Source of the DNA: Pseudomonadota bacterium
Lineage (GTDB): Bacteria; Pseudomonadota; Alphaproteobacteria; Micropepsales; Micropepsaceae
Direction of reading: 5' to 3'
Length of the DNA stretch: 30,725 nt
Assembly: GCA_021808875.1 (NCBI GenBank)
Contig: JAKBAU010000011.1
Location: 1 to 30,725, forward strand
Within the stretch, counting starts at the first letter, position 1; every line of letters starts with the position of its first letter. The translations under genes and the position numbers were made by a program. Positions 16,318-24,918 of this stretch are shown here, in pieces. The notes below the pieces were generated by a model that did no database searches, was not told the origin of the DNA, and saw only the letters and a program-made list of their open reading frames with translations.

Positions 16318-17342
16318 CATATGTTCCTCCACGCCGCTCTGACGGCGCGATCCAACATCGACGTCAGGTGCTACCTTGGCCCTCAGATCGCCCGTTTCGG
16401 ATTCTATCCATCGACGGCGGTGGTATCTGTGGCATTCTTCCATCATCCGTGTTGGCTGAATTAGAAAACCGCTTTCTTGGCGGCACATCGATCGCGGGGC
16501 ACTTCGATCTTATTGCCGGAACATCGACTGGTGGGATTATCGCCCTCGGCCTTGCCCACGGTCTGACAGCGGCTGAGATTCGGAACTTCTATGTGGATCG
16601 CGGCGACAGGGTTTTCTCCAACCCTAATGCTTTGGTGCGGCTGTGGCGTAAGGTCCGGCGTTTCCGGCGGAATGCGTATGACAGCACCGCGCTGCATGAG
16701 GAGCTTCTGACTATTTTCGGAGAGACAACGCTTGGCGATGCTCGCACACGGCTGTGCATCCCGAGCTTCGAGGGCATTCATGGCGATATCTGGCTGTTCA
16801 AGACACCGCACCACCCTGACTACAAGAAAGACAGATTTGAGCGGATGGTGAACGTGGCATTAGCCACATCTGCTGCTCCCACCTATCTGCGGGCGCTCCC
16901 GAACAACGGATATATGATGGTTGATGGAGGGATTTGGGCCAATAATCCGGTCATGAACGCGGTAACGGAAGCCTTATCGTGCTTCGACATAGAGCGTCAG
17001 CAAATTCAGATTCTAAGTCTCGGATGCGGAGAGACGTCTTTTAAGGTCGATGATTCTCGCGCCGTTGGAGGTCTTCTAAGCTGGCGCAATGTTCTCCGCG
17101 CGGCGATGCGTGCGCAGTCGCTCAATGCCCTCGGTCAAGCTGGCCTGCTTCTCGGCAAGGAAAATCTGGTCCGAATCGATGCGCCAGAAACACCCAATCC
17201 CATTGCAATGGACGACCACAGGCGCGCCAAGGCAGAATTGCCCGCAATGGCGCGATCGCTCGCTGAAGCGTCGGGGCAACACATCAGACACATATTTCTG
17301 CAAGAGCGAGCGCAGCCATATAAAGCATGCCCTCACATCTGA
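16314..17342 (+). CDS. capV: Patatin-like phospholipase effector of CBASS
   Basis: This 342-aa protein has an N-terminal patatin fold: the oxyanion hole IDGGGICG (34-40), the nucleophile elbow GTSTGG with Ser71, and the catalytic aspartate in VDGGIWANNP (Asp204). CapV enzymes are switched on by the cyclic nucleotide and degrade membrane phospholipids, killing or arresting the infected cell. The gene begins with GTG at 16314, overlapping the E2 stop as GTGA, so it is translationally coupled. The order CD-NTase, E2, patatin differs from the Vibrio cholerae prototype, where capV comes first. The catalytic dyad is intact, so the effector should be active. Confidence 0.9.
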   Translation: MTYVPPRRSDGAIQHRRQVLPWPSDRPFRILSIDGGGICGILPSSVLAELENRFLGGTSIAGHFDLIAGTSTGGIIALGLAHGLTAAEIRNFYVDRGDRVFSNPNALVRLWRKVRRFRRNAYDSTALHEELLTIFGETTLGDARTRLCIPSFEGIHGDIWLFKTPHHPDYKKDRFERMVNVALATSAAPTYLRALPNNGYMMVDGGIWANNPVMNAVTEALSCFDIERQQIQILSLGCGETSFKVDDSRAVGGLLSWRNVLRAAMRAQSLNALGQAGLLLGKENLVRIDAPETPNPIAMDDHRRAKAELPAMARSLAEASGQHIRHIFLQERAQPYKACPHI

Positions 17343-17583
17343 ATTGTGGTGTGTACTGAGCTAGAAAGTGGCGCAATTGAGGGATGGAGAGTTGAGATAT
17401 ATCGCGACATAGAGCCGGGCTACGTAATCGGCGGCCTTTCTTAGGGGAGGACCAGCACTCGGCGGATCAGGCGTAAAAATGCCTGTTAGATCGTAGATAA
17501 GGCCAATTTCTCTTTTTCTCAGTTTGCGAGAGTCCTGTCTCACTGTGTGGGCGTGCTGTGCGCGTCCTGGCGGAGACAGCAAT

Positions 17584-19629
17584 ATGACCCCTACCAAGCT
17601 GCTTATGGGCCAAATTCTGATTGTTTTCGCGATTGTCATCGCGGGTGTCTGGTTCTCGACTGAGTGGTGCGCTGAGAAGCTCGCATTTCAGTTCCGGCTG
17701 GGGGTGCCCTGGTTCTCCATTGCGGACATCTCGTTCTACCAGCCTTGGAAGGTTTTTGAGTGGTGGTATTCCTACGACGCCTATGCGCCGGTGCTGTTCA
17801 ACGAGGCCGGCGGGATTGCGGCGTCGAGCGGCATCGCTGGCTGCGCGTTAGCAATCATAGGCTCGTTGTGGCGGGCCCGCCAGAACCGACTCGTCACTAC
17901 CTACGGGTCTTCCCGCTGGGCCACGAAGGCCGAGGTCGAGGAGGCCGCTCTGTTCCGCGCTGCCGGCGTGTTTCTCGGCCGTTTGGGTAGCCAATATCTC
18001 AGGCACGATGGGCCCGAGCACGTCATAGCCTTCGCCCCGACCCGTTCGGGCAAGGGAGTTGGTCTCGTTGTACCCACACTACTGTCCTGGACCGGCAGCG
18101 CGGTTATCCACGACATTAAGGGAGAAAACTGGCAGTTAACCGCTGGCTGGCGCGCAAAATTCTCGCATTGCCTGCTGTTCAACCCTACCGACCCGCGCTC
18201 TGCCCGCTACAATCCGTTGCTGGAAGTGCGCAAAGGCCCGGACGAGGTTCGAGATGTCCAGAACATCGCCGACATCCTTGTTGACCCGGAAGGTGCGCTG
18301 GAACGCCGCTCGCATTGGGAGAAAACCAGCCACAGCCTGCTGGTCGGCGCTATCCTGCATGTCCTTTACGCCGAGGAAGAAAAGACGCTTGCGCGCGTCG
18401 CGACCTTTCTTTCCGATCCACAGCGGAGTTTTGCGCACACATTGCGTCGGATGATGGGGACCAACCATCTCGGCACGCCTGAGCATCCATGCGTGCATCC
18501 CGTCGTCGCAAGTGCTGCCCGCGAGGTGCTAAACAAATCCGAGAACGAGCGCAGCGGCGTGCTTTCCACGGCGATGTCCTTTCTGGGACTGTATCGCGAC
18601 CCCACGGTGGCTGTGGCGACATCTGCCTGCGATTGGCGCATCACCGATTTGGTCGATGCCGACCGTCCTGTCTCGCTGTATCTGGTTATCCCGCCGTCCG
18701 ACATCTCGCGAACAAAACCCTTGGTGCGCCTGGTACTGAACCAGATCGGTCGGCGGCTCACCGAGCGGCTGGAAGGCGATCCTGCCAAACGGCGCAAGCA
18801 TCAACTCCTGATGATGTTGGACGAGTTCCCGGCACTTGGACGGCTGGACTTCTTCGAGACAGCGCTGGCCTTCATGGCCGGCTACGGTATCCGTGCCTAC
18901 CTCATCGCGCAATCGCTCAATCAAATTTCCAAAGCCTATGGCGAGAACAATGCCATCCTCGACAATTGCCATGTTCGCATAGCCTTCAGCAGCAATGACG
19001 AGCGGACGGCAAAACGGATTTCTGACGCGCTGGGCACGGCGACCGAATTGCGTGCGATGCGCAACTATGCCGGAAACCGTCTGGCACCCTGGCTGTCCCA
19101 CGTCATGGTCAGCCGGCAAGAGACCGCGCGCCCACTGCTGACGCCGGGCGAGGTGATGCAATTGCCGCCGGCCGACGAGCTGGTGCTCGTCTCCGGCCTG
19201 GCACCGATCCGCGCCAAAAAGCTCCGGTATTATCAAGACCGCAATTTCACGACACGCGTGGCGCCGGCGCCTGTGTTGGCGGACGACGGTTATCGCGACC
19301 GGCCCGTATCTCACCCGGATGATTGGGGAGGACAGGTGCGTGGTCTGCATATGCGCCTTGCTGCCGCAGTCGACGAGGAGGCATGCGTTTCGGAAGAGGA
19401 GGGCGGTCTTCAACAGCAACGCCATCCCGGCTTGCCCGAAGAGGATGTCGCTAGACCGAACCTCGGCGAACACGCCGTCGACCTTGGTCTTGATGACGAC
19501 TCAGACGCCGCCGCTGATGCGCAGGTTATGGACCGCGTGCAGGGCATCGGCGCCGTCGGGCGCGCCCACGCCATGAACGAGGGCGATCCGCATCGCAATC
19601 CCGATCGCGACCTTTTGCCGAATTTCTGA
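17584..19629 (+). CDS. traG: TraG/VirD4 type IV coupling protein
   Basis: This 681-aa inner-membrane ATPase connects the relaxase-DNA complex to the mating channel. Two hydrophobic segments lie at about 9-24 and 77-95. Walker A APTRSGKGVG (Lys157) and Walker B LMMLDEFPALG (about Asp413) are clear, followed by IRAYLIAQSLNQI. I chose the ATG at 17584 (GGAGACAG upstream) over the open start at 17524, whose extra residues are cysteine- and arginine-rich and unlike a membrane leader. The last about 110 residues after DDWGG are acidic and low in complexity. It is the first gene of the trb operon. The 240 bp before it form the right edge of the cargo island. Confidence 0.93.
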   Translation: MTPTKLLMGQILIVFAIVIAGVWFSTEWCAEKLAFQFRLGVPWFSIADISFYQPWKVFEWWYSYDAYAPVLFNEAGGIAASSGIAGCALAIIGSLWRARQNRLVTTYGSSRWATKAEVEEAALFRAAGVFLGRLGSQYLRHDGPEHVIAFAPTRSGKGVGLVVPTLLSWTGSAVIHDIKGENWQLTAGWRAKFSHCLLFNPTDPRSARYNPLLEVRKGPDEVRDVQNIADILVDPEGALERRSHWEKTSHSLLVGAILHVLYAEEEKTLARVATFLSDPQRSFAHTLRRMMGTNHLGTPEHPCVHPVVASAAREVLNKSENERSGVLSTAMSFLGLYRDPTVAVATSACDWRITDLVDADRPVSLYLVIPPSDISRTKPLVRLVLNQIGRRLTERLEGDPAKRRKHQLLMMLDEFPALGRLDFFETALAFMAGYGIRAYLIAQSLNQISKAYGENNAILDNCHVRIAFSSNDERTAKRISDALGTATELRAMRNYAGNRLAPWLSHVMVSRQETARPLLTPGEVMQLPPADELVLVSGLAPIRAKKLRYYQDRNFTTRVAPAPVLADDGYRDRPVSHPDDWGGQVRGLHMRLAAAVDEEACVSEEEGGLQQQRHPGLPEEDVARPNLGEHAVDLGLDDDSDAAADAQVMDRVQGIGAVGRAHAMNEGDPHRNPDRDLLPNF

Positions 19630-19641
19630 GGGAGAGAGGCC

Positions 19642-20079
19642 ATGACCAAACAAGTCAAATGCCGGCATCAGCTCTATCTCGCCGAAGATGTCAGCGCGAA
19701 ACTGGAAGCGCTAGCCGCAAAACCCGGCGCATCCAAATCTGCAATCCTCTCCGACGCGATAAATGCGTGGCTGACGCGGCGTGGCACTCAGGAGCTCGAC
19801 GATCGATTTGGGTTCCGGCTGGACCGGATCAGCACACAACTCGGACGCATTGAGCGTGACCAGCAGATCGTGATGGAGAGCCTCGCCCTCTTCGTCCGCT
19901 ACTACCTCACCACCAATGCGCCGCTTCCCGAGCCTGACCAAGCCGCTCGCGCGGTTGGGCGCGACCGTTTCCAGGCCTTCATCGATCAGGTCGGACGCCA
20001 GATCGCCGGTGGCAACCGCACGCTGGGACGCACCGAAGGCGCCACCGGCCAGGTCAATGGCGCAGGAGCCAAGCCATGA
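19642..20079 (+). CDS. CopG-like ribbon-helix-helix protein
   Basis: This 145-aa protein has an N-terminal ribbon-helix-helix (residues about 9-48, with HQLYLAEDVSAKLEALA then SKSAILSDAINAWL). A predicted coiled-coil with an EFxL-type heptad pattern follows (about 55-90), then a Gly-rich tail. Genes of this type lie between traG and trbB in related elements and probably bind DNA as accessory relaxosome or operon-control proteins. GGGAGAGAGG precedes the ATG. It lies 12 bp after traG and its stop overlaps the trbB start (ATGA). Confidence 0.82.
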   Translation: MTKQVKCRHQLYLAEDVSAKLEALAAKPGASKSAILSDAINAWLTRRGTQELDDRFGFRLDRISTQLGRIERDQQIVMESLALFVRYYLTTNAPLPEPDQAARAVGRDRFQAFIDQVGRQIAGGNRTLGRTEGATGQVNGAGAKP

Positions 20080-21077
20080 CCGGCCAGTTTCACCCCGAAG
20101 CCCGAGACCGCCGCCGCACCATGTTGCGCACGGCGATGGGCAAAGAGATCACGGCGGCCCTGGCCGATCCGGCCGTCATCGAAGTGATGGTGAACCCCGA
20201 TGGTGGGCTGCGTCTCGACCGTCTCGGTGAGGGAAGGATCGATACCGGCGTGAGGCTCGCCGCCGCCGAGGTGGAGAGGATCATCCGCCTCGTCGCCTCG
20301 CATGTTCGTGCCGAAATCCACGCCGGTAATCCCATAGTCAGCGCGGAACTGCCGCCCCGCGACGAAGGAGTGGCTGGCGAGCGCTTCGAAGGCATCCTGC
20401 CCCCAGTATCATTGGCCCCCTGCTTTACGATCAGGAAGCCGGCCGCCCGGGTCTACACACTGAACGATTACGTCGCCGATCGCATCATGCTTCCGCTGCA
20501 GGCCGAGATCCTCAGCCAAGCCATCATGGACCGCCGCAACCTGCTGATCGTTGGCGGCACGAGCTCCGGCAAAACGACCCTCGCAAACGCGCTGCTCGCC
20601 GAGATGGCCGAGCTCGATGAGCGGGTCATCCTGCTCGAAGACACGCGCGAGCTGCAATGCTCCGCCCCCGACTGCGTGGCGTTGCGCACAAAACCCGGCA
20701 TCGTGTCGCTTGCCGACCTCGTACGCTCGACACTGCGCTTCCGGCCGGACCGTATCATCGTCGGCGAAGTCCGCGGCGCAGAAGCCCTCGACATGCTGAA
20801 GGCATGGAACACCGGCCACCCCGGCGGCATCGCCACCGTGCATGCAAATTCCGGCCGGACCGCGCTGTACCGGTTGGAGCAGCTCATTCAGGAAGCCGTC
20901 GTCACCGTACCGCGCCGGCTAATCGCCGAAGCGATCGACGTCATCGTGTTCATCCAGGGCCGCGGCGTTGCCCGGCGCATCGAGAGCATCAGCGAAGTGA
21001 CCGGCCTCGATGCCGACGGCGATTACGCCGTCGCCGATCTCAATCCCCACCGTCTGCACGCCCCGCAGGGCTTCTGA
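20076..21077 (+). CDS. trbB: TrbB, VirB11-type ATPase
   Basis: This 333-aa hexameric ATPase powers the mating apparatus from the cytoplasmic face. The N-terminal domain is followed by the RecA-like domain with Walker A IVGGTSSGKTTL (Lys166), an Asp/Glu box VILLEDTREL (188-197), Walker B-like RPDRIIVGEVRG and the His box TGHPGGIATVHANS. Its length is normal. It starts inside the end of the ribbon-helix-helix gene and is followed at 19 bp by trbC. Confidence 0.95.
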   Translation: MTGQFHPEARDRRRTMLRTAMGKEITAALADPAVIEVMVNPDGGLRLDRLGEGRIDTGVRLAAAEVERIIRLVASHVRAEIHAGNPIVSAELPPRDEGVAGERFEGILPPVSLAPCFTIRKPAARVYTLNDYVADRIMLPLQAEILSQAIMDRRNLLIVGGTSSGKTTLANALLAEMAELDERVILLEDTRELQCSAPDCVALRTKPGIVSLADLVRSTLRFRPDRIIVGEVRGAEALDMLKAWNTGHPGGIATVHANSGRTALYRLEQLIQEAVVTVPRRLIAEAIDVIVFIQGRGVARRIESISEVTGLDADGDYAVADLNPHRLHAPQGF

Positions 21078-21096
21078 CCATCAGAAAGGATATGCC

Positions 21097-21432
21097 ATGT
21101 CTTCTTCCTCGCCCATTTCACCACGCCGCGTCCTTCGTCATCTCGCATCCAGCGCCGCGATACTGCCGCTACTTTGCGGTACCGCCTATGCCGCCGGTTC
21201 GAACATGCCGTGGGAACAGCCCCTGCAGCAGATCCTCGATTCCGTGCAGGGGCCAGTCGCCAAGATCATCGCGGTGTTGATCATCATAGTCACAGGCCTC
21301 TCGCTCGCGTTCGGCGAGACCAGCGGTGGCTTCCGGCGGCTGATCCAGATCGTCTTCGGCCTCAGCATCGCTTTCGCTGCGTCGAGCTTCTTTCTGTCCT
21401 TCTTCAATTTCGGCGGCGGGGCGCTCATCTGA
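21097..21432 (+). CDS. trbC: TrbC, prepilin
   Basis: This 111-aa pilin precursor has a long signal sequence ending about GTAYAA (cleavage near residue 32-33) and two hydrophobic helices (about 55-73 and 83-105). It also has the FNFGGG C-terminal region. In RP4 the mature pilin is trimmed and cyclised with help of TraF, whose homologue lies at 699-1235. The ATG at 21097 is preceded by AAAGGA. Its stop overlaps the trbD start by one base. Confidence 0.92.
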   Translation: MSSSSPISPRRVLRHLASSAAILPLLCGTAYAAGSNMPWEQPLQQILDSVQGPVAKIIAVLIIIVTGLSLAFGETSGGFRRLIQIVFGLSIAFAASSFFLSFFNFGGGALI

Positions 21433-21695
21433 TGAGTACCCATATCGAAGGGTTCGAAGTGCCGCTACATCGGGCGCTGGCCGAGCCGATCCTGCTCGGT
21501 GGTTCGCCGCGTAGCATTGCCATCGTCAATGGCACGCTGGCCGCGGCACTCGGTCTCGGTTTGCAGATGTGGCTGGCCGGGCTTTTGTTCTGGGTTGTTG
21601 GCCACACACTCAGCGTTTTCGCGGCCAAGCGCGATCCGGATTTTGCGCCGGTACTCGCCCGACACCTTCGGCAGCGGGGGTGGCTGGCATGCTGA
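21432..21695 (+). CDS. trbD: TrbD, VirB3-like membrane protein
   Basis: This 87-aa protein begins MSTHIEGFEVPLHRALAEP, a typical TrbD/VirB3 opening, followed by two membrane helices (about 28-44 and 46-64) and the AAKRDPDFAPVLARHLRQ tail. It anchors in the inner membrane and works with the TrbE ATPase. It overlaps trbC by 1 bp and trbE by 7 bp. Confidence 0.92.
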   Translation: MSTHIEGFEVPLHRALAEPILLGGSPRSIAIVNGTLAAALGLGLQMWLAGLLFWVVGHTLSVFAAKRDPDFAPVLARHLRQRGWLAC

Positions 21696-24160
21696 ACCTA
21701 TCAGAATATCGCCGGACGTCAGACCGGTTGGCCGACCATCTGCCATGGGCTGCCCTCGTGGCCCCCGGCATCGTTCTGAATAAAGACGGCAGCTTCCAGC
21801 GCACACTTCGCTTCCGTGGCCCCGATCTGGAAAGTGCTACCGAAGCCGAGCTGGTCGGTGCCTGCGCCCGGTTCAATAATGTACTGCGCCGCTTTGGCTC
21901 CGGTTGGGCTTTGTTCTTCGAGGCCGAACGCTTCGAGGCGCCAGGCTATCCGACGTCGAACTTTCCCGAAGCTGCCTCCTGGCTGGTGGATGAGGAACGG
22001 CGCGCGAGTTTCGAGCATCATCCGGTGCATGGCGATGGCTCGATTTGGCAAAGCCGGCAGGGTGCAGCCGCGCCGCAAATCCATTTCGAGAGCGCCTATT
22101 TCCTCACCCTATTATATATGCCGCCGGGCGATCAGATTGCCCGCGCCGAGCAGGCGTTGCTTGAACGGGCCGAACCCGACCAAGGACGCGATTGGCGGCA
22201 GGATCTCGCCGCCTTCACCGCCGAGACAGAGCGTGTGCGCGATCTGCTGACCGGCTTTATGCCGGAGGTCCAGGCGCTCGACGATACCGAGACACTGACC
22301 TACCTTCACGGTACCATTTCAACTCATCGTCACAGGGTCGAAGCGCCCGAGACGCCGCTCTATCTCGACGCCATCCTGGCCGACACGCCCTTGAGCGGTG
22401 GGATCGAGCCGATGCTGGGAGACCAGCATCTCCGCAGTGTCACCGTGCTGGGTTTTCCGAACCTAACGCATCCCGGTATTCTCGATGCCCTCAATCACCA
22501 GGACTTCGCCTATCGCTGGACGACGCGCTTCATCGCCCTGGACAAAACCGAGGCGACCAAGACACTCACTAAGCTCAGGCGCCAATGGTTCAACAAGCGC
22601 AAATCCATTTCCGCGCTGCTGCGCGAGGTGTTGTATAACCAACCGGCCACCCTCTTGGACTCCGATGCGGACAACAAGATGCTGGATGCCGATATGGCGC
22701 TCCAGGCGCTCGGCGGCGATCATGTCGCCTTTGGCTATCTCACCACAACGATCACTGTCATGGATGCCGATCGGCTGCGCGCAGATGAAAAACGCCGCGC
22801 TGTCGAGCGCGTTGTCAATGGCGCCGGCTTCACCTGCATCCGCGAAAGCGTCAATGCAGTTGAGACCTGGCTCGGTTCCTTGCCTGGGCACGCCTACGCC
22901 AATGTGCGGCAGCCGATCGTCCACACGCTGAATCTAGCGCATCTGGTTCCGCTCTCCTCGGTCTGGGCCGGTCCGGCGCGCAATGATCATCTGGACGGGC
23001 CGCCGCTCTTCTATGCGAAGACCAGCGGTTCAACGCCGTTCCGCTTCTCCACCCATGTCGGTGATGTCGGCCATCTACTGATCGTTGGCCCCACGGGTGC
23101 AGGTAAATCGGTGCTGCTGGCGATGCTCGCCCTGCAGTTCCGCCGCTATGCCAACTCGCAGATTTATATCTTCGACAAGGGCTTCTCGGCCCGGGCCGCC
23201 GTCCTTGCCATGGGCGGCGAACATCATGCCCTCGGCGCCAATGGCTCGCTTGCTTTTCAGCCGTTGCGCGGCATCGACGATCCGGCAGAACGAGGCTGGG
23301 CTGCCGAATGGATCGCTGCCCTGTTGGTGCATGAAAAGGTCAATGTCACACCGGAGGTGAAGGAGGCAGTTTGGTCTGCATTGAATAGTCTCGCGTCAGC
23401 CCCATCCGAGGAGCGGACGCTGACGGGTCTGTCTGTTCTGCTACAATCGAACGCAATCAAGTCGGCGTTGATGCCATACACATTGGACGGTCCGTTCGGC
23501 CGCCTGCTTGATGCAGCGGAGAACCGCCTGGCACTGGCCGATGTGCAATGCTTCGAGACCGAAGAGCTGATGCACGAGGCCGGGGTGGTGCTGCCGGTGC
23601 TGACCTACCTCTTTCACAGGCTGGAAGAGAAGTTTGACGGTCGGCCGACTCTGCTGATCCTCGACGAAGCCTGGGTTTTTCTCGACAATCCGGTCTTCGC
23701 GGCACGCATTCGCGAATGGCTGAAAGTCCTGCGCAAGAAAAATGTCGCGGTGGTGTTCGCTACCCAGTCGCTGGCCGATATCGCCGATAGTTCCATCGCA
23801 CCCGCCATCATCGAATCCTGCCCGCAGCGCATCTTCCTGCCCAATGACCGCGCGATCGAACCGCAGGCCCGCGCCGCCTATGAGCGCTTTGGTCTGAACG
23901 AGCGCCAGATTGAGCTGGTCGCACGCGCCACGCCGAAGCGGCATTATTATCTGCAATCGCGCCGCGGCAACAGGCTGTTCGAGCTGGGGCTTGGTCCTAT
24001 AGCTCTCGCACTTTGCGGCGCGTCGTCGCCTGCCGATCAGCAACGCATCGATACGGCTCTTACCGAATACGGCGCCGGCGGATTTCTGGCGGGCCTGCTG
24101 GACGGTGCTGGCCTCGAATGGGCCGCCGATCTTCTCGCCTTCTATCATCGCAAGGAGTAA
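21689..24160 (+). CDS. trbE: TrbE, VirB4-type ATPase
   Basis: This is an 823-aa cytoplasmic ATPase of the mating apparatus. Walker A IVGPTGAGKSVLL lies at about residue 472 and Walker B LLILDEAWVFLDNPVF at about 658, followed by VVFATQSLADI. The N-terminal CagE/VirB4 domain has normal length. The start at 21689, MLNLSEYRRTSDRLADHLPW, matches family N-termini; the longer open frame to 21569 runs within trbD and is rejected. Confidence 0.95.
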   Translation: MLNLSEYRRTSDRLADHLPWAALVAPGIVLNKDGSFQRTLRFRGPDLESATEAELVGACARFNNVLRRFGSGWALFFEAERFEAPGYPTSNFPEAASWLVDEERRASFEHHPVHGDGSIWQSRQGAAAPQIHFESAYFLTLLYMPPGDQIARAEQALLERAEPDQGRDWRQDLAAFTAETERVRDLLTGFMPEVQALDDTETLTYLHGTISTHRHRVEAPETPLYLDAILADTPLSGGIEPMLGDQHLRSVTVLGFPNLTHPGILDALNHQDFAYRWTTRFIALDKTEATKTLTKLRRQWFNKRKSISALLREVLYNQPATLLDSDADNKMLDADMALQALGGDHVAFGYLTTTITVMDADRLRADEKRRAVERVVNGAGFTCIRESVNAVETWLGSLPGHAYANVRQPIVHTLNLAHLVPLSSVWAGPARNDHLDGPPLFYAKTSGSTPFRFSTHVGDVGHLLIVGPTGAGKSVLLAMLALQFRRYANSQIYIFDKGFSARAAVLAMGGEHHALGANGSLAFQPLRGIDDPAERGWAAEWIAALLVHEKVNVTPEVKEAVWSALNSLASAPSEERTLTGLSVLLQSNAIKSALMPYTLDGPFGRLLDAAENRLALADVQCFETEELMHEAGVVLPVLTYLFHRLEEKFDGRPTLLILDEAWVFLDNPVFAARIREWLKVLRKKNVAVVFATQSLADIADSSIAPAIIESCPQRIFLPNDRAIEPQARAAYERFGLNERQIELVARATPKRHYYLQSRRGNRLFELGLGPIALALCGASSPADQQRIDTALTEYGAGGFLAGLLDGAGLEWAADLLAFYHRKE

Positions 24161-24163
24161 ACC

Positions 24164-24889
24164 ATGAGCATCCATAAATGCCGGGTGGCACTGACGGCCG
24201 CCACCATTATGATCGCCGCGCCAATTGCCATACCTCACTACGCGAGCGCACAGGTTGCGGTGATCGATGCCGCAAACCTCACACAGAATATTCTGACGGC
24301 CACGCGCGAACTTCAGCAGATCGATAACCAGATCCAGTCGCTGCAAAACGAAGCGACCATGCTGGAGAACCAAGCCAAAAACCTCACCAGCCTGAACTAT
24401 TCATCCCTAGATGGTATCACGAATGATCTACAGCAGATCAGCGACCTGATGAATCAGGCGCAGGGAATAAGTTTCGACGTTCAATCGGTGGAAGCCGCCT
24501 TTCAACAGGCTTATCCGCAGCAATATGCTGCCGGCACGAGTTTTCCACAGCTTCTGACCGATGCCCAAACCCGTTGGCAAAATGCGCGCGATGCTTTTCA
24601 GCAGACCATGACGGTGCAATCGCAGATCGCGCAAACGGTGCAGACCGACACAGGGAAACTCGCCACCCTTGTCGATGCCAGCCAGGGCGCGGTAGGTAGC
24701 CTGCAGGCGCAGCAGGCAACGAACCAGCTCCTCGCCCTCTCCATCAAGCAGCAGCTTCAGGTCCAGACCTTGATGGCGGCGCAGGGCCGCGCCGAGGCAC
24801 TGAAAGATGCCGACAGTGCCGAGGCGGAGGCGGAAGGCAGCGCGGCCTTCACAACCTTCCTCGGCAGCAGCAACGCCTACACCCCGTAA
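24164..24889 (+). CDS. trbJ: TrbJ, VirB5-like periplasmic protein
   Basis: This 241-aa exported protein has a signal sequence with a likely cut after YASA (residue 29). The body is Gln-rich and helical (for example ELQQIDNQIQSLQNEATMLENQ), typical of TrbJ/VirB5 minor pilus components that contact the recipient. It follows trbE by 3 bp. Its TAA stop overlaps an ATG, so it runs directly into trbL without an intervening trbK. Confidence 0.92.
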   Translation: MSIHKCRVALTAATIMIAAPIAIPHYASAQVAVIDAANLTQNILTATRELQQIDNQIQSLQNEATMLENQAKNLTSLNYSSLDGITNDLQQISDLMNQAQGISFDVQSVEAAFQQAYPQQYAAGTSFPQLLTDAQTRWQNARDAFQQTMTVQSQIAQTVQTDTGKLATLVDASQGAVGSLQAQQATNQLLALSIKQQLQVQTLMAAQGRAEALKDADSAEAEAEGSAAFTTFLGSSNAYTP

Positions 24890-24918
24890 TGAGCACGAAA
24901 ACCCGACGTGAGGGCGAT

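Noticed and set aside
14595..17342. Complete type II CBASS with E1 and JAB genes
   Set aside because: Neither an adenylation domain nor a JAMM motif is encoded in the operon or its neighbours; only the E2-like gene is present.
18529..19473. Minus-strand open frame of 314 codons opposite traG
   Set aside because: Mirror of conserved traG coding sequence; composition explained by high GC codon use.
23441..24373. Minus-strand open frame of 310 codons opposite trbE/trbJ
   Set aside because: Opposite strand of well-supported trbE and trbJ, with no motif and no ribosome binding site.
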